64,000 nt of DNA from Oceanirhabdus sp942490885 (GCA_942490885.1 CALNYT010000002.1:2728001-2792000); one strand, 5' to 3'; counted from the stretch's first letter, positions 9,348 to 19,697 are shown. A program made the numbers and translations. The notes: generated from the sequence alone by a model not told the origin.

Positions 9348-10329
9348 TTAACCATACCCTCCTATACTTTAAATTACTAAAGATACTAAGCCCTACGTAA
9401 ATTCCAAGTGCCGTATCAGTTCCTGATGTTTCACCATATCCAATAACTTCAATCAAGGCTTTAATAATACGTCTATGATTTTCATGTTCATCATTATTAA
9501 AATTAAAAATTGCCGCCATTAGATTAAGTACGGGTTCATTTGTCTCTCCCACTGATGAATGCTTTAACATTTCAGAGCTAACTCTAGTTGTTTTATATAA
9601 GCCTAAGCTAATGATTTTACTATTAAATTCATATATTTGTTGAAAGTTTAATTTATAATAGCTTCCCATATATATGTATGTAATCATTAACCCGCTTATA
9701 AAATCATCCATTGATGGAGTAAGCCCACATCCAAAACCTAAAATATCCTGTGCTTTATATCCTATGTTATCTACATCTGCTTTAATAACACCATAAATAA
9801 AATTCATAAACCTATCCTTAATAAATTCAACGCTTCTATCAAAATCACATACATGGAAAGAAATCAATTCAAGTTCTGGTAATTTACCTGCAAGTATATT
9901 TACTAATGGCCCCATACCATAAAGCTTCCCATATGTTTTTAACCCTTGTCCAAGAATCTTTATGTTCTCTAAAAGATGATTCTCTGAAAAGTCTGAAATA
10001 TTTATTTCAACAATTGAAGACCACTTTTTAGCATTATTCATGGCTATAAATAAATTCTTTTGTGTACAAGAAATTACAATTTCATTAAATTCAAATATTA
10101 AACCTTGTGTTATATTTAAATCATTAAAATCAACTTCTTCTCCTACGTCCACAATTACACTCATTGGAGACATTTTTTTCTCTTTACTTAAAAGTGTTAT
10201 GAATAAATCATCACATTCAATATTGCAAGCATTTTTAAAGACAGAGTGAACATTTCCACGTAATATTACACGTTTCAAAATCATATTATAAAGATTTTCG
10301 CATATAAATAATCCTTTCAATAAAATCAT
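9325..10329 (-). CDS. DUF2877 protein (YlbF/AllH-like)
   Basis: About 334 residues with the DUF2877 core around DILGFGCGLTPSMDDFISGL and the later TTRVSSEMLKHSSVGE block, as in E. coli YlbF/AllH. It is the first gene of the catabolic operon and the third member of the AllFGH-like set. The start is uncertain: the ATG at 10329 has only a poorly spaced AAAGGG, and a TTG ten bases downstream or an ATG 15 codons later are alternatives. It is about 60 bases below the terminator hairpin of the upstream ATPase gene, so its promoter must lie in that short AT-rich gap; I could not define one. Confidence 0.82.
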   Translation of the reverse strand: MILLKGLFICENLYNMILKRVILRGNVHSVFKNACNIECDDLFITLLSKEKKMSPMSVIVDVGEEVDFNDLNITQGLIFEFNEIVISCTQKNLFIAMNNAKKWSSIVEINISDFSENHLLENIKILGQGLKTYGKLYGMGPLVNILAGKLPELELISFHVCDFDRSVEFIKDRFMNFIYGVIKADVDNIGYKAQDILGFGCGLTPSMDDFISGLMITYIYMGSYYKLNFQQIYEFNSKIISLGLYKTTRVSSEMLKHSSVGETNEPVLNLMAAIFNFNNDEHENHRRIIKALIEVIGYGETSGTDTALGIYVGLSIFSNLKYRRVWLNESVCRY

Positions 10330-10390
10330 CCCTTTATATCTAAATCTTATTTTTCAATTTCTAGTTTTATTCATTAATTTGTTTTTGATA

Positions 10391-10441
10391 TAAAAATACC
10401 CCCATTAACCAGGTTATATATACCATGGTTAATGGGGGGTA
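10391..10441 (-). terminator. Rho-independent terminator of the flotillin/ATPase operon
   Basis: Arms ACCCCCATTAACC (10398-10410) and GGTTAATGGGGGGT (10427-10440) form a 12-13 bp GC-containing stem; read on the minus strand it is followed by TATTTTTATA. It lies 50 bases after the ATPase stop codon and separates that operon from the catabolic one. Confidence 0.85.
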
Positions 10442-10493
10442 AGTCTTTATAATATACCTATTTTATTTAATTCCCACTATCTAATGCCTTTCT

Positions 10494-13400
10494 TTAGTGA
10501 AACAGTTCATCTTTACCTTTAGCCATTATATCCTTAATCATTTCTAAATTATCAGTAAGATTACTTAGAACCATTACCGCCTGACCTATCTTGTCATCAC
10601 CTTTTATCAACTTGTTTTTAACAAATATCTTTTTAATATCATCCCAACGTTTTTGTTCTTCATTATTTAAACAACCAACAATCTCTTTCCACTTAAGCAT
10701 ATTAGCCTCAGCTCCAGTTGTTAGTGTTTGAGAGTCATTCTGATAGCTTCCAAGTATTTGCTCAAACAATTCTTCATCATTCATAATAGGAACAACTTTC
10801 TCTGCAATCTTACTCATATTTCTATAAGAACCTTGAAGTTTAAAAGGTGGTTCATTCCTATACTCATCAGCTTGGGCTGCTGAATATATATATTCCATAT
10901 TAACCTTTAATACTACATCCCTTACTCTAAACAACTTTTCTATAACGCCAATATATTCATTAAGCTCATCTATTGAATAATTACCTTCAAAGTTAACGCT
11001 TTCTCTTTCCACTCCCTTAGCCATTTCAATAAGACCATATAAATCCTTCTGGCTTCTATTTGATAGCTTACTAAGTACAGGATTAGAGGTTAAGCTATTT
11101 TCAATATAACTAAGCTTAAATGCTTCTTCATTCTCTCTAAGCATATCTCCAAGATTATATACATCTGCTCTATTAGAAAGCATATCAGGTATCTTGAATT
11201 TTTCACCACTTTCTGTATAAGGATTACCCGCCATAACGACAGCCACCTTCTTACCTCTTAAATCATAAGTCTGCCCAACACCATTGTATACCCCTTCAAT
11301 CTTTCGTTGGCCATCACATAATGATATGAATTTCTGTAAAAATTCTGGATTACAGTGCTGAATATCATCAACATATATCATTACATTGTTTCCCATCTTT
11401 AGTGCAATATTTAGTTTTATTAGTTCACCTCTAGCACTAGTATTATTAGCCTTCCCCGGATCTAATGATGTAACTTCGTTGCCTAGTGAAGGGCCATTAA
11501 TTTTAACAAGGATAATACCAAGTCTACTTGCTATATACTCCATCAAGGTAGTTTTACCATAACCTGGTGGAGAAACTAGCAATAACATTCCCATTAGATC
11601 AGTTCGCTTATTTTCTCCAACAACACCAATTTGTTTAGCTAGATTATCTCCTATTAATGGCAAATACACTTTATCTATTAGCTTATTTCTAACAAATGAT
11701 GAGAGTACTTTGGGTTTAAAATCATCCAAATGGAGCTCCTCTTTAAACTGTTGTACAAGTTCCTTTTTAATAATCTGAAACTTAAGATAATCATTAACTA
11801 CAACATCACTGTAATATTTTAACTTATACATAAATTTTGTATAAGCTATTGTATATTTGCCTCCATTAATTACACCATGAGTTCCAACCAATCCCTTTAT
11901 AGTTGTCTTGGTCTCTACATTAATAACTCTACCCAAACTAGCATTATTCTCAATAAGCATAACAATAACTTCATCAAGAACGCCTGATAGTTCCTCTTCA
12001 TCCAAAGCTCCAAATATATTGGTATTATCTAAAACATCCAATCGATAAGCATTAACCCATTCTTTAATAAGATAAAAAACTCCTTCAATATCTTTTAAAC
12101 TATTTTTTACTGATAATGAGAATTCATCAAAAGCATTCTTATCCCTTAAGTAGTTCATAAACCCATCATATATTTTTTTAGCTTCCTTACTAACTACAAA
12201 ATCTTCACCTTTCATAATCTCCTTACAAAGATATTCTGCCGCAGCAGGGATATCTTCGTTATCAAAAAAAGTTATGTGGTTATACGTATTATTAAGTTTT
12301 TCAATTATATAAGGAACATAGTTATCCAAATTTGGTAATGAGTTAAAATACAAACTAACCTTAGCTAATTCTTTCAACCTAACTATTAGTAATTCCTTAG
12401 TATCAGCATCAGCTAAACGATTCCAAAATAATCTAGCTAAAGCTCTAACCTGACTTTTATATATTAATAAATCTATATTCTGATGTAATTCTAATAATGC
12501 TTTTAGTATCTTTGCTCCATCACTATCATGTACCCCTTTAGTGTAGCCCTCTTGATATCTAGGCTCCATAAACTTTTGAACAACTTCAACTAATTGGGTC
12601 TCCGTCTTTGAATACAAAATATCTAAGCTCTCAAATTGCTTATTTCTTGCTGCTTCAAAAATTATATAAGCAAGGTATTCAGCTCGATAAACATCCATAT
12701 TCTCTGATACGATACTCTGTTCAAACACATGCTGATACTTGTCTATTTCCTTATGTACTACCTTATCCCAGAAATCTGTTCCTGTTATGTGATAATACAA
12801 TTCCTCATCTTTTTGTACAATCGAAAGATCTATAGCTTTTGTATTTACTGAGAAGTGATGTTTGCCCAATTTTATGACATTCTCGCCACTTACATATAGC
12901 TCTTGCTTATCCTTTAACTGGCGAATAGTATCCTCTTTTAGGGTCTTTAATCTTGAACTAATTTCATCAGCCTTAACACTATCTCCAAGATCTCTTAATT
13001 CAGAAATAATATCCCTAACCTTCTCAGCCATTATGTCAGTAGCAAGATATCCATTAATTCCTTCAACAGAATCTAAATCCTTTAACCTATTAGCTATTCC
13101 GTTCATAATACGTTCAGATGAGTTAAATAATCCAACCATTCGTTTATTTAACTTATCTAAGAGTGACTGCTTCTTACTCTCGAAAGCATTATATAACTCT
13201 TCTCTTTTTTCACTAAGTTTTACTACATAATCATCAAACTCTGCAAACTTTCCTTCTAATTCCTGTATTTGAACCATAACCTTATTAAGGTACTGGTCGC
13301 ATTTATCTACTGTATCTGAAACATCTAAATAATTTACTACAGCTTGACTAAGTAATTTCATTTGGGAGTTAAACTGTGTAGTCATTTCACTCTTAGAAAA

Positions 13401-15461
13401 TTCCTCTACCTTTGTCTTTACCCTTGCCTTAGCATTATTTATTAGAGAGAACAATGATGAAATCTTCTCTATTATCTCTGTTGTCATAGTAGGATCTTCA
13501 ATCTTAAAGTTACCTACAATATCTATAAGAAGTTCTAAATCTCCAGAGGTTTCATCCATCTTTTCTGTAAGTTCTTTACCTTCTTTTGATTTATTAACCT
13601 TGTCAATTCCATCTTGTAACTCTTGTACTTTATCGGCATAAATCTTAAGACCTTCCGGCTGTATTAAGAACTCAACACACCTCTTCGCGAATTCCTCATT
13701 TTTTTCTTTAACTCTACTGTCAAGTGAATCAACAATGGTAAGGTCCGTATATCTTAAATCCCTTAGTGAAACAATCTTACCTCTAAGATTTCGTATATCA
13801 GCTAATACCCTTACGTAATCATTAACTGTATCAAAGGTTCCATACTCTAGTTTTTTGAGGAGTTCCTCTGATTCATTTTTTACATCCTCTATTTGCTTTT
13901 TGGTTGAATTCTTTATTCTTACCACTTTTTCAAACTCGCCAATTGCAAAAGATGATGTCTCTTTTATACGTAGAAGTACTTCTTTTAAATTATATGCTTC
14001 TTGTTTATCTAACCAAAAATACGTATCAATTATTTGTTCTGATTCTTTTACAATATCAATATAGATACTCTGATAGCTCTCACCTTTTCCAATGAGTTTA
14101 GATACAATCTTACAATCAGCCATACAGTTAACGATATCCTTATTACCGATATTAAATAATATGGAATCGCTGTGACCTTCACATACATAATTTTTGCCCA
14201 CATAAGGTGTTTGCCATATCTGTATCATATGATTTTTTCTTGGTTCTTCTTCATGTTTAAACACAATCATTTCACCATTATTGAAATGTGAGTATCCGCT
14301 ACAGACAATTGGTGTTTCTATTGTTTGATCAATTATGTTATATGAATATACTAAATATATGCCGCTATCGATGTTATAAAAAATATACTGATAATCTTCA
14401 CCATTAGATGAAGTAATCATCTGATCAAATACTGAATACTCAGCTGGAACATCAAATACTTTATATTCCCCATTTTGTAGGTAATAACCTTTTGGAAATA
14501 TGAGTCCATGGTTTCCAGGTAAAAGTTTACAAGTATCTTTAATTGAATCAAGTCTTACAACATTCTTTAATTTGTTGTTAAATACAAAGTACCTATAATC
14601 ATTTTCCTTATATGGTCGAATTTTAAGTATTATTATTTCACCTAAATCAGCATAGAATATTTCAGCATCATCAAGGTTCTGGTCCTTATCCTCCACAGCT
14701 TCTGAATAAATACCCTTTCCTATCTGAGTATTATCCTCAACTTTGATTGTTAAATCTCCATTGATGGTTTCCACAAAAACCTTATCCATAATTGAAACAT
14801 GAGGATAAACACCACTTCGCTGATCATCCCGTGTTGCTTTAACAAAATTGAATTCATTTTTATTAACAAACTTAACTTCATGTTCACTTCTACAATCAAC
14901 ATATGTTAGCTTGCCACCTTCAATTAACCATTTAAAACTTTTAATATCAGTTGCATTCTTTCCTGTTTGAAAAATCATGTGGAAATATGGTTCTATTATA
15001 GTAAACTTAGCAAAAAACGTATTCTTATAATACTTATACAACTCATCAAAATCTTTCAAAAACTGCTCATCATTTATTAAGTCAAGTGTCTGCTTTTGTA
15101 ATGTACGTTCTTTATAATTATAAATTGAAAATACATCACTAAGTTCAACCTTAGATTTAAGACCTATATGGACATTGTATCCAAAGATAAAACTATCATC
15201 TACCGGTGCCATATCTCTAGGTATACAATTATTCTCTGTTAAAATTCGCTCGCTGCTAAGAAGCTTTGATTCAATAGAACCAAAAACTTCTTTTCTTACA
15301 GCATTAAGCTTTTCAACACGTTCCTTTAAGTCATCGCCATGTTTTGTAAGACGATTTTTAATGACCTCATATGTGCTATTTTCCATCTCTGTGTTTTTAA
15401 TGTCATTATCTTTATCATTTTTATTTTTGATGTGTATATCTTTATTCTCTCTAACATCCAA
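10494..15461 (-). CDS. Very large AAA ATPase (DUF3686-type 'DNA repair ATPase') of a flotillin operon
   Basis: A 1655-residue protein. The N-terminal ~480 residues look like a beta-rich repeat domain (DUF3686-like). A long charged helical and coiled-coil region runs from about residue 480 to 860. The AAA module is near the C-terminus, with Walker A PPGYGKTT at about residues 1297-1304 and Walker B MIYVDDIQ near 1360. The start is TTG at 15461 behind GAGGT, overlapping the end region of the flotillin-like gene. Similar giant ATPases are found beside SPFH/flotillin genes and are often named DNA repair ATPase without biochemical proof. I infer a membrane-microdomain-associated remodelling ATPase. 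Confidence 0.78.
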   Translation of the reverse strand: MDVRENKDIHIKNKNDKDNDIKNTEMENSTYEVIKNRLTKHGDDLKERVEKLNAVRKEVFGSIESKLLSSERILTENNCIPRDMAPVDDSFIFGYNVHIGLKSKVELSDVFSIYNYKERTLQKQTLDLINDEQFLKDFDELYKYYKNTFFAKFTIIEPYFHMIFQTGKNATDIKSFKWLIEGGKLTYVDCRSEHEVKFVNKNEFNFVKATRDDQRSGVYPHVSIMDKVFVETINGDLTIKVEDNTQIGKGIYSEAVEDKDQNLDDAEIFYADLGEIIILKIRPYKENDYRYFVFNNKLKNVVRLDSIKDTCKLLPGNHGLIFPKGYYLQNGEYKVFDVPAEYSVFDQMITSSNGEDYQYIFYNIDSGIYLVYSYNIIDQTIETPIVCSGYSHFNNGEMIVFKHEEEPRKNHMIQIWQTPYVGKNYVCEGHSDSILFNIGNKDIVNCMADCKIVSKLIGKGESYQSIYIDIVKESEQIIDTYFWLDKQEAYNLKEVLLRIKETSSFAIGEFEKVVRIKNSTKKQIEDVKNESEELLKKLEYGTFDTVNDYVRVLADIRNLRGKIVSLRDLRYTDLTIVDSLDSRVKEKNEEFAKRCVEFLIQPEGLKIYADKVQELQDGIDKVNKSKEGKELTEKMDETSGDLELLIDIVGNFKIEDPTMTTEIIEKISSLFSLINNAKARVKTKVEEFSKSEMTTQFNSQMKLLSQAVVNYLDVSDTVDKCDQYLNKVMVQIQELEGKFAEFDDYVVKLSEKREELYNAFESKKQSLLDKLNKRMVGLFNSSERIMNGIANRLKDLDSVEGINGYLATDIMAEKVRDIISELRDLGDSVKADEISSRLKTLKEDTIRQLKDKQELYVSGENVIKLGKHHFSVNTKAIDLSIVQKDEELYYHITGTDFWDKVVHKEIDKYQHVFEQSIVSENMDVYRAEYLAYIIFEAARNKQFESLDILYSKTETQLVEVVQKFMEPRYQEGYTKGVHDSDGAKILKALLELHQNIDLLIYKSQVRALARLFWNRLADADTKELLIVRLKELAKVSLYFNSLPNLDNYVPYIIEKLNNTYNHITFFDNEDIPAAAEYLCKEIMKGEDFVVSKEAKKIYDGFMNYLRDKNAFDEFSLSVKNSLKDIEGVFYLIKEWVNAYRLDVLDNTNIFGALDEEELSGVLDEVIVMLIENNASLGRVINVETKTTIKGLVGTHGVINGGKYTIAYTKFMYKLKYYSDVVVNDYLKFQIIKKELVQQFKEELHLDDFKPKVLSSFVRNKLIDKVYLPLIGDNLAKQIGVVGENKRTDLMGMLLLVSPPGYGKTTLMEYIASRLGIILVKINGPSLGNEVTSLDPGKANNTSARGELIKLNIALKMGNNVMIYVDDIQHCNPEFLQKFISLCDGQRKIEGVYNGVGQTYDLRGKKVAVVMAGNPYTESGEKFKIPDMLSNRADVYNLGDMLRENEEAFKLSYIENSLTSNPVLSKLSNRSQKDLYGLIEMAKGVERESVNFEGNYSIDELNEYIGVIEKLFRVRDVVLKVNMEYIYSAAQADEYRNEPPFKLQGSYRNMSKIAEKVVPIMNDEELFEQILGSYQNDSQTLTTGAEANMLKWKEIVGCLNNEEQKRWDDIKKIFVKNKLIKGDDKIGQAVMVLSNLTDNLEMIKDIMAKGKDELFH

Positions 15462-15472
15462 CTTTATCTACC

Positions 15473-17494
15473 TCACTCACGTGTAGTATCTATTATATTT
15501 GCTGGCAAATTACCAACTCCTGCCTTATTAACAGTATCTAATAACTTGCCTAACATTGTCTTGTCTGCCCCATCAGCATCCTTCATCATTCTATTAACAG
15601 CACCAGCTATTGATAGATTTTTCAAATCTTCTGATGTTAAGTTAAATCTACCAGTTAACTCTTGTAATTGTTTCTTAAAGTACTCTGGATCACCAGTAAT
15701 AAATGTCTCTTTTATATCAGTAAGTACTTCACTATTATCTACTAGACGGTCAAAAGATTTACCTTGAGTTATTGAACCAATAATCTTATCAAAGAACATA
15801 GTTTCTCCACCAACAATATCAATTTTAGCTGATTTAAGTGCTTCTTTAATAACTGAAGCTTGTGACTGTGCGATATCCTTCTGAATATTGATAGTAGCAA
15901 GTTCAACCTCTTTCTCTTTTTGAAGTTTAAGTTTGAATTCCTCATGCCCTCTACCTACTTCATCTAAGGCCTTCATACTATTAGCTTTTTCTTTAATTCC
16001 TTCTGCTTCTACTAGATACTTTTTCTTTAAGATATCAACTTCAACTGTACCCTCTTTCTCTTTTACTTCAATCATAGCTGTATCACCTTTAGCTTGTGCT
16101 AGAGCTTTTGCTTCTATAACTTTTGATTCTGCTATACCACTAGTAGATTCTTCAAGAATTTTAGCATCAACAATGACTTTAATTGACTCAGCTTCTTTTT
16201 GTGAAGCCTTAAGTTTAGCATCAGCATCAATAATTGTTTTCTCAGCTATACATTCTGACGCTTGTTTTGAAGCCTCTGCAGTTCTGACTTTAATAATAAG
16301 TTCCTTCTCTGCTTGTTCTTCTGCTTTTTTAATAGCTACAGTCTTATAACGCTCTGCCTCAGCAATTGCACGAGTATCTTTTATCTTCTCTTCTTCAACA
16401 ACAGTATCTTTCTCAACTGCTACTCTTTCTCTTATCACTGCCTGAATATTTTTCTTTTCAACTTCCACTTCTTTCTGCTTTTCAATAACAGCAAGTTCAA
16501 TTAATTTTTCTTTCTCTGTTCTTTCAAGTAATCTTTTTCTATCAACTCTTTCAGTCTCAACTGCTTCTGTGCTTTCTTTTGCTTTCAAAGCTACAATTAC
16601 TTGTCTCTCTTTATTTTGCTCAGCAACTTCAATTTCTTCATCGGATTTAACTCTTGCCAGCTCTGCCTTTAATCGCTCTTCTTGGGCTATTTTTTCCGCT
16701 TCTGCAGTTTCTCTAGAATTAATAATAGCGATTTCTCGTTTCTGTTTAGCTTCTGCCTCTGCATTTTGCTTTTCAAGCTCCAATACCGCCTCTCTTGCAG
16801 ATACATCCTGTTGCTTTATAGTTTTCTCTTTATCTCTCTGTATCTGATTAGCTAATATTAGCTGTTTTGCAGTAAGCTCAGTTATCTTCTTGATTCCCTC
16901 TGAATCTAAAATATTATTACTATTCAAAAGATTAACGTCAGTTTGTTCAAGATAATCAATAGCAGCATCATCCATAACATAACCATTTAAATCTGTTCCA
17001 ATAATCTGAAGAATCTCATTTTTAAAAGTCTCTCTTTCAGTATATAGTTGTACAAAATCAAACTTCTTACCAACTGTTTTTAGAGCTTCTGAGAACTTTG
17101 CATCAAAAAATTCCATCAAAGTTGTAGGATCAGACGCCTTCTGACACCCTAATAACTGAGCAACTTTCAATACATCCTCTCGTGTTTGATTTACTCTAAC
17201 AAAAAATGCAACCCTTATATCAGCTCTTAGATTGTCTTTACAGATCAAACCGTCTTTACCTTCTCTAGCAATCTCAACTCTTTTAACAGAAATGTCCATT
17301 ATTTCGTATCTATGAACTATTGGTATTACAAAAACACCACCAAAGGACACTTTCTGCCCACCAACACCATTTCTTATTATAACCTTACCCTGCTCCACCT
17401 TTTTATAGAACATAGAAAACAATGCCAGTAATCCTCCTATCACTGCAACAACAGCTACAATACTAACTAATATTACTTGAATCAAATAACTCAT
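15473..17494 (-). CDS. Flotillin-like SPFH domain protein (YqiK-like)
   Basis: A 673-residue flotillin family protein. An N-terminal membrane segment (about residues 3-28, VILVSIVAVVAVIGGLLALF) is followed by the SPFH/band-7 domain (about 30-210) and a very long Ala/Glu/Lys-rich coiled coil (about 220-560). The start is the ATG at 17494 behind GGAGGAGAGG; the longer reading to 17608 overlaps the upstream gene without a signal. Flotillins oligomerise in ordered membrane domains. It overlaps the YqiJ-like gene by 32 bases and is 11 bases from the giant ATPase gene, so the three proteins probably act together at the membrane, perhaps in envelope stress. Confidence 0.88.
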   Translation of the reverse strand: MSYLIQVILVSIVAVVAVIGGLLALFSMFYKKVEQGKVIIRNGVGGQKVSFGGVFVIPIVHRYEIMDISVKRVEIAREGKDGLICKDNLRADIRVAFFVRVNQTREDVLKVAQLLGCQKASDPTTLMEFFDAKFSEALKTVGKKFDFVQLYTERETFKNEILQIIGTDLNGYVMDDAAIDYLEQTDVNLLNSNNILDSEGIKKITELTAKQLILANQIQRDKEKTIKQQDVSAREAVLELEKQNAEAEAKQKREIAIINSRETAEAEKIAQEERLKAELARVKSDEEIEVAEQNKERQVIVALKAKESTEAVETERVDRKRLLERTEKEKLIELAVIEKQKEVEVEKKNIQAVIRERVAVEKDTVVEEEKIKDTRAIAEAERYKTVAIKKAEEQAEKELIIKVRTAEASKQASECIAEKTIIDADAKLKASQKEAESIKVIVDAKILEESTSGIAESKVIEAKALAQAKGDTAMIEVKEKEGTVEVDILKKKYLVEAEGIKEKANSMKALDEVGRGHEEFKLKLQKEKEVELATINIQKDIAQSQASVIKEALKSAKIDIVGGETMFFDKIIGSITQGKSFDRLVDNSEVLTDIKETFITGDPEYFKKQLQELTGRFNLTSEDLKNLSIAGAVNRMMKDADGADKTMLGKLLDTVNKAGVGNLPANIIDTTRE

Positions 17495-18107
17495 TTTTCC
17501 TCTCCTCCATTTTAACAATATAATATATATTTTTATCAGTGTCTTTTCTGATAACAAAAGCAATCTCATCTTTATGGAATGACTCTTCATGGAATTCTGA
17601 CTTAACATTAATCACTATTGAAGCTCCATCTCTCTTTATCTCAGCTTGTCCCAATCGTCCATTTTCCAAGTTGCACTTAAGTATGCATTGATGTTCAATT
17701 ACTTCAACCCCTCTTTCCTCCTGCACACTGCTGTCTTTGAAAATCCCCTTTAAGGGAAGCATCACATACTTTGTAATGAACATACTAACTACAATGGCAG
17801 GTAGCAGTAACACTGTATTTACCGGACCTCCTGGAGTTATAGGAAGATAATACATTAACATAGCTATTATCCAAAAATTTAAGATTAATATACTAAAAAC
17901 TAGCATAAAAGGTAATTCAGCTAAATTTAGAAATGATAATAACGCATAAAATGGGCCTGAGCTATCACCACCATCTAAATCAAAATCTAAAAAATCAAAA
18001 CCTAATGCCCCGAAAATAACGCTGATCCAATACAAAAATACTAGTAACAACAACACAGTAGGTATAATATTTATTCCTGTAAAAGCATTTTTTAACAACT
18101 CTGACAT
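17463..18107 (-). CDS. YqiJ/NfeD-like membrane protein with C-terminal OB-like domain
   Basis: A 214-residue membrane protein: hydrophobic segments at about residues 10-35, 50-90 and 95-120, then a soluble C-terminal ~85 residues (from RGVEVIEHQCILKCNLENG) resembling the OB-fold of NfeD/YqiJ proteins. NfeD-type proteins accompany flotillins in many bacteria. The start is the ATG at 18107 six bases after AAAGGAGG; the reading to 18134 is not preferred. First gene of the flotillin-ATPase operon. No clear promoter was assigned in the ~260 AT-rich bases upstream. Confidence 0.78.
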   Translation of the reverse strand: MSELLKNAFTGINIIPTVLLLLVFLYWISVIFGALGFDFLDFDLDGGDSSGPFYALLSFLNLAELPFMLVFSILILNFWIIAMLMYYLPITPGGPVNTVLLLPAIVVSMFITKYVMLPLKGIFKDSSVQEERGVEVIEHQCILKCNLENGRLGQAEIKRDGASIVINVKSEFHEESFHKDEIAFVIRKDTDKNIYYIVKMEERKNELFDSSNIS

Positions 18108-18372
18108 AATAACCTCCTTTATCACCCTCTCCACAGCTCTGTACTACTATCAATTCTCCAATTATCATTCATTTCACCACTGCAACTATGACCTTGGAAT
18201 TATGGCCCAATATTACCATTGAATAATTCAATTATAATTATATGTTATTATATTAAGATCAAAATGTAAATAATAAGCATCAAAATTGTGTATAATCCTT
18301 TATTTTCTTAGCAATCTCATCTTTAATCTATTTCTTTTAGTAGATCTTTCTACGAGCTGTATTTATGTATAT

Positions 18373-18477
18373 TATAGAGATTCCAACTCAAATCTTTATT
18401 TATACGTGTCCATAACTCATTGATACGCTGAGATTTTGGAACAAGTATAAATAAATTTTCGTACTGGAATCTCTATA
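18373..18477. repeat. 105-bp foldback element, copy 1
   Basis: A 105-bp imperfect palindrome beginning TATAGAGATTCCAACTC and ending ACTGGAATCTCTATA. Its exact reverse complement occurs at 30725-30829, and diverged copies lie near 24862-24965 and 31205-31262. The arms can fold into one long hairpin. No coding potential. It is probably a MITE-like or foldback mobile repeat. Confidence 0.85.
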
Positions 18478-18479
18478 TT

Positions 18480-18521
18480 AAAAATCCACTTTCACAAATT
18501 TTTAGTGAAGGCGGATTTTTG
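18480..18521 (-). terminator. Terminator of the METTL25-like methyltransferase gene
   Basis: Read on the minus strand, AAAAATCCGCCTTCAC and GTGAAAGTGGATTTTT form a long stem ending in a U run, seven bases after the methyltransferase stop codon and directly before repeat copy 1. Confidence 0.8.
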
Positions 18522-18527
18522 CAAATA

Positions 18528-19697
18528 TTATTCTAGTTTTAAATTATCTTCCTTTAATAAATTAAATAGTGTTGGATTTAAATTAAATTGATTCATTAAA
18601 TTGTTAACTTCTGCTAAAGCTTTCTCTTTTCTGTTTCTAGATATATTGGCTTTTGAAGCTCTAATTAATAAATTTTTAGGAGAATGTGCTATATCTATAA
18701 ATTCTAAAAGCTGAGTTTTATATCCTACACTCTCCAAAAGATTAGCTCTTACTGAATCAGTCATAAGTGCTGAAACTCTTTCTTGTATTATTCCATACTT
18801 TGTTAATATGGATAATGAATCCGTTTTTATTTGGCTATTAAATTCATGTTGGCAGCAAGGAACAGAGAAAATCATCTTACTATTCCACTTTACTGCATTA
18901 TATAAAGCATAATCAGTAGCTGTATCACATGCATGCAATGTAATTACCATATCAACTTTATTGTTATACTTAAATCCATTTATATCCCCTAGCTCAAAAT
19001 GTAAGTTGTCATAATTATATCTTTTAGCAATATCATTACATTTATTAATCACATCTTCCTTAAGATCTAATCCTATCATCTTTACATTAATCTTTTTAAT
19101 CTCTACAAAGTAATAATATAGTACAAAGGTTAAATAAGACTTACCACAACCAAAATCTAATATAGTAAGTTCTTTATAATCATTCTTTTTGATTTCGTCA
19201 TCAATAATTTCAACAAATCTATTTATTTGCTTATACTTATCATATTTAGAATTAATAACTTTACCTTCTCTTGTGAAAATGCCCAAGTCTATAAGTGGCT
19301 CTATTATCATACCCTCTTTTAGAATATAATTTTTTTCTTTATTATGACTTTTATATTCCACCTTCACATTTTCACTTTTTTTCTTACCTAAATGAACTTT
19401 ACCTTTTTTAGACATTTTCAAACTAAATGTAGTTGTATTTGACCATGCATCAATTTGCTTATAATTACATGCTGCATATTCTAAAAGTTTTTCTCCTAAA
19501 ACATCTATATCAATATTTTCATGGAATACTTGTTTATCAGTATATTTCTCTATTTGATAATACTGTTTTTCTCCCTTTTCTTTAAATATAAATGTTATTT
19601 TATTGTATGGAGTATCCTTATTCATTTTATTACTAACAACTAATTTAATAATATCTTCCTTTATAATTTCATCAATCGCTTTTTTTAACTCAACCAT
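18528..19697 (-). CDS. Class I SAM-dependent methyltransferase (Methyltransf_32 / METTL25-like)
   Basis: About 389 residues. The SAM-binding motif LDFGCGKSYLTFVLYYY is at about residues 180-196, followed by MIGLDLKEDV, then TLHACDTATDYAL and VPCCQHEFN, which are typical of the Methyltransf_32 family. The ~170-residue N-terminal part is specific to this group. The start at 19697 has AAGGTG upstream; the reading to 19715 is less likely. It stands alone, with a terminator directly after it. The substrate is unknown; some relatives are annotated as RNA methyltransferase-like, which is only a family guess. Confidence 0.78.
   Translation of the reverse strand: MVELKKAIDEIIKEDIIKLVVSNKMNKDTPYNKITFIFKEKGEKQYYQIEKYTDKQVFHENIDIDVLGEKLLEYAACNYKQIDAWSNTTTFSLKMSKKGKVHLGKKKSENVKVEYKSHNKEKNYILKEGMIIEPLIDLGIFTREGKVINSKYDKYKQINRFVEIIDDEIKKNDYKELTILDFGCGKSYLTFVLYYYFVEIKKINVKMIGLDLKEDVINKCNDIAKRYNYDNLHFELGDINGFKYNNKVDMVITLHACDTATDYALYNAVKWNSKMIFSVPCCQHEFNSQIKTDSLSILTKYGIIQERVSALMTDSVRANLLESVGYKTQLLEFIDIAHSPKNLLIRASKANISRNRKEKALAEVNNLMNQFNLNPTLFNLLKEDNLKLE

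Noticed and set aside
15933..16847. Plus-strand frames opposite the flotillin coiled coil
   Set aside because: Antisense shadows of the Ala/Glu/Lys repeats; low-complexity Ser/Phe products without ribosome binding sites.
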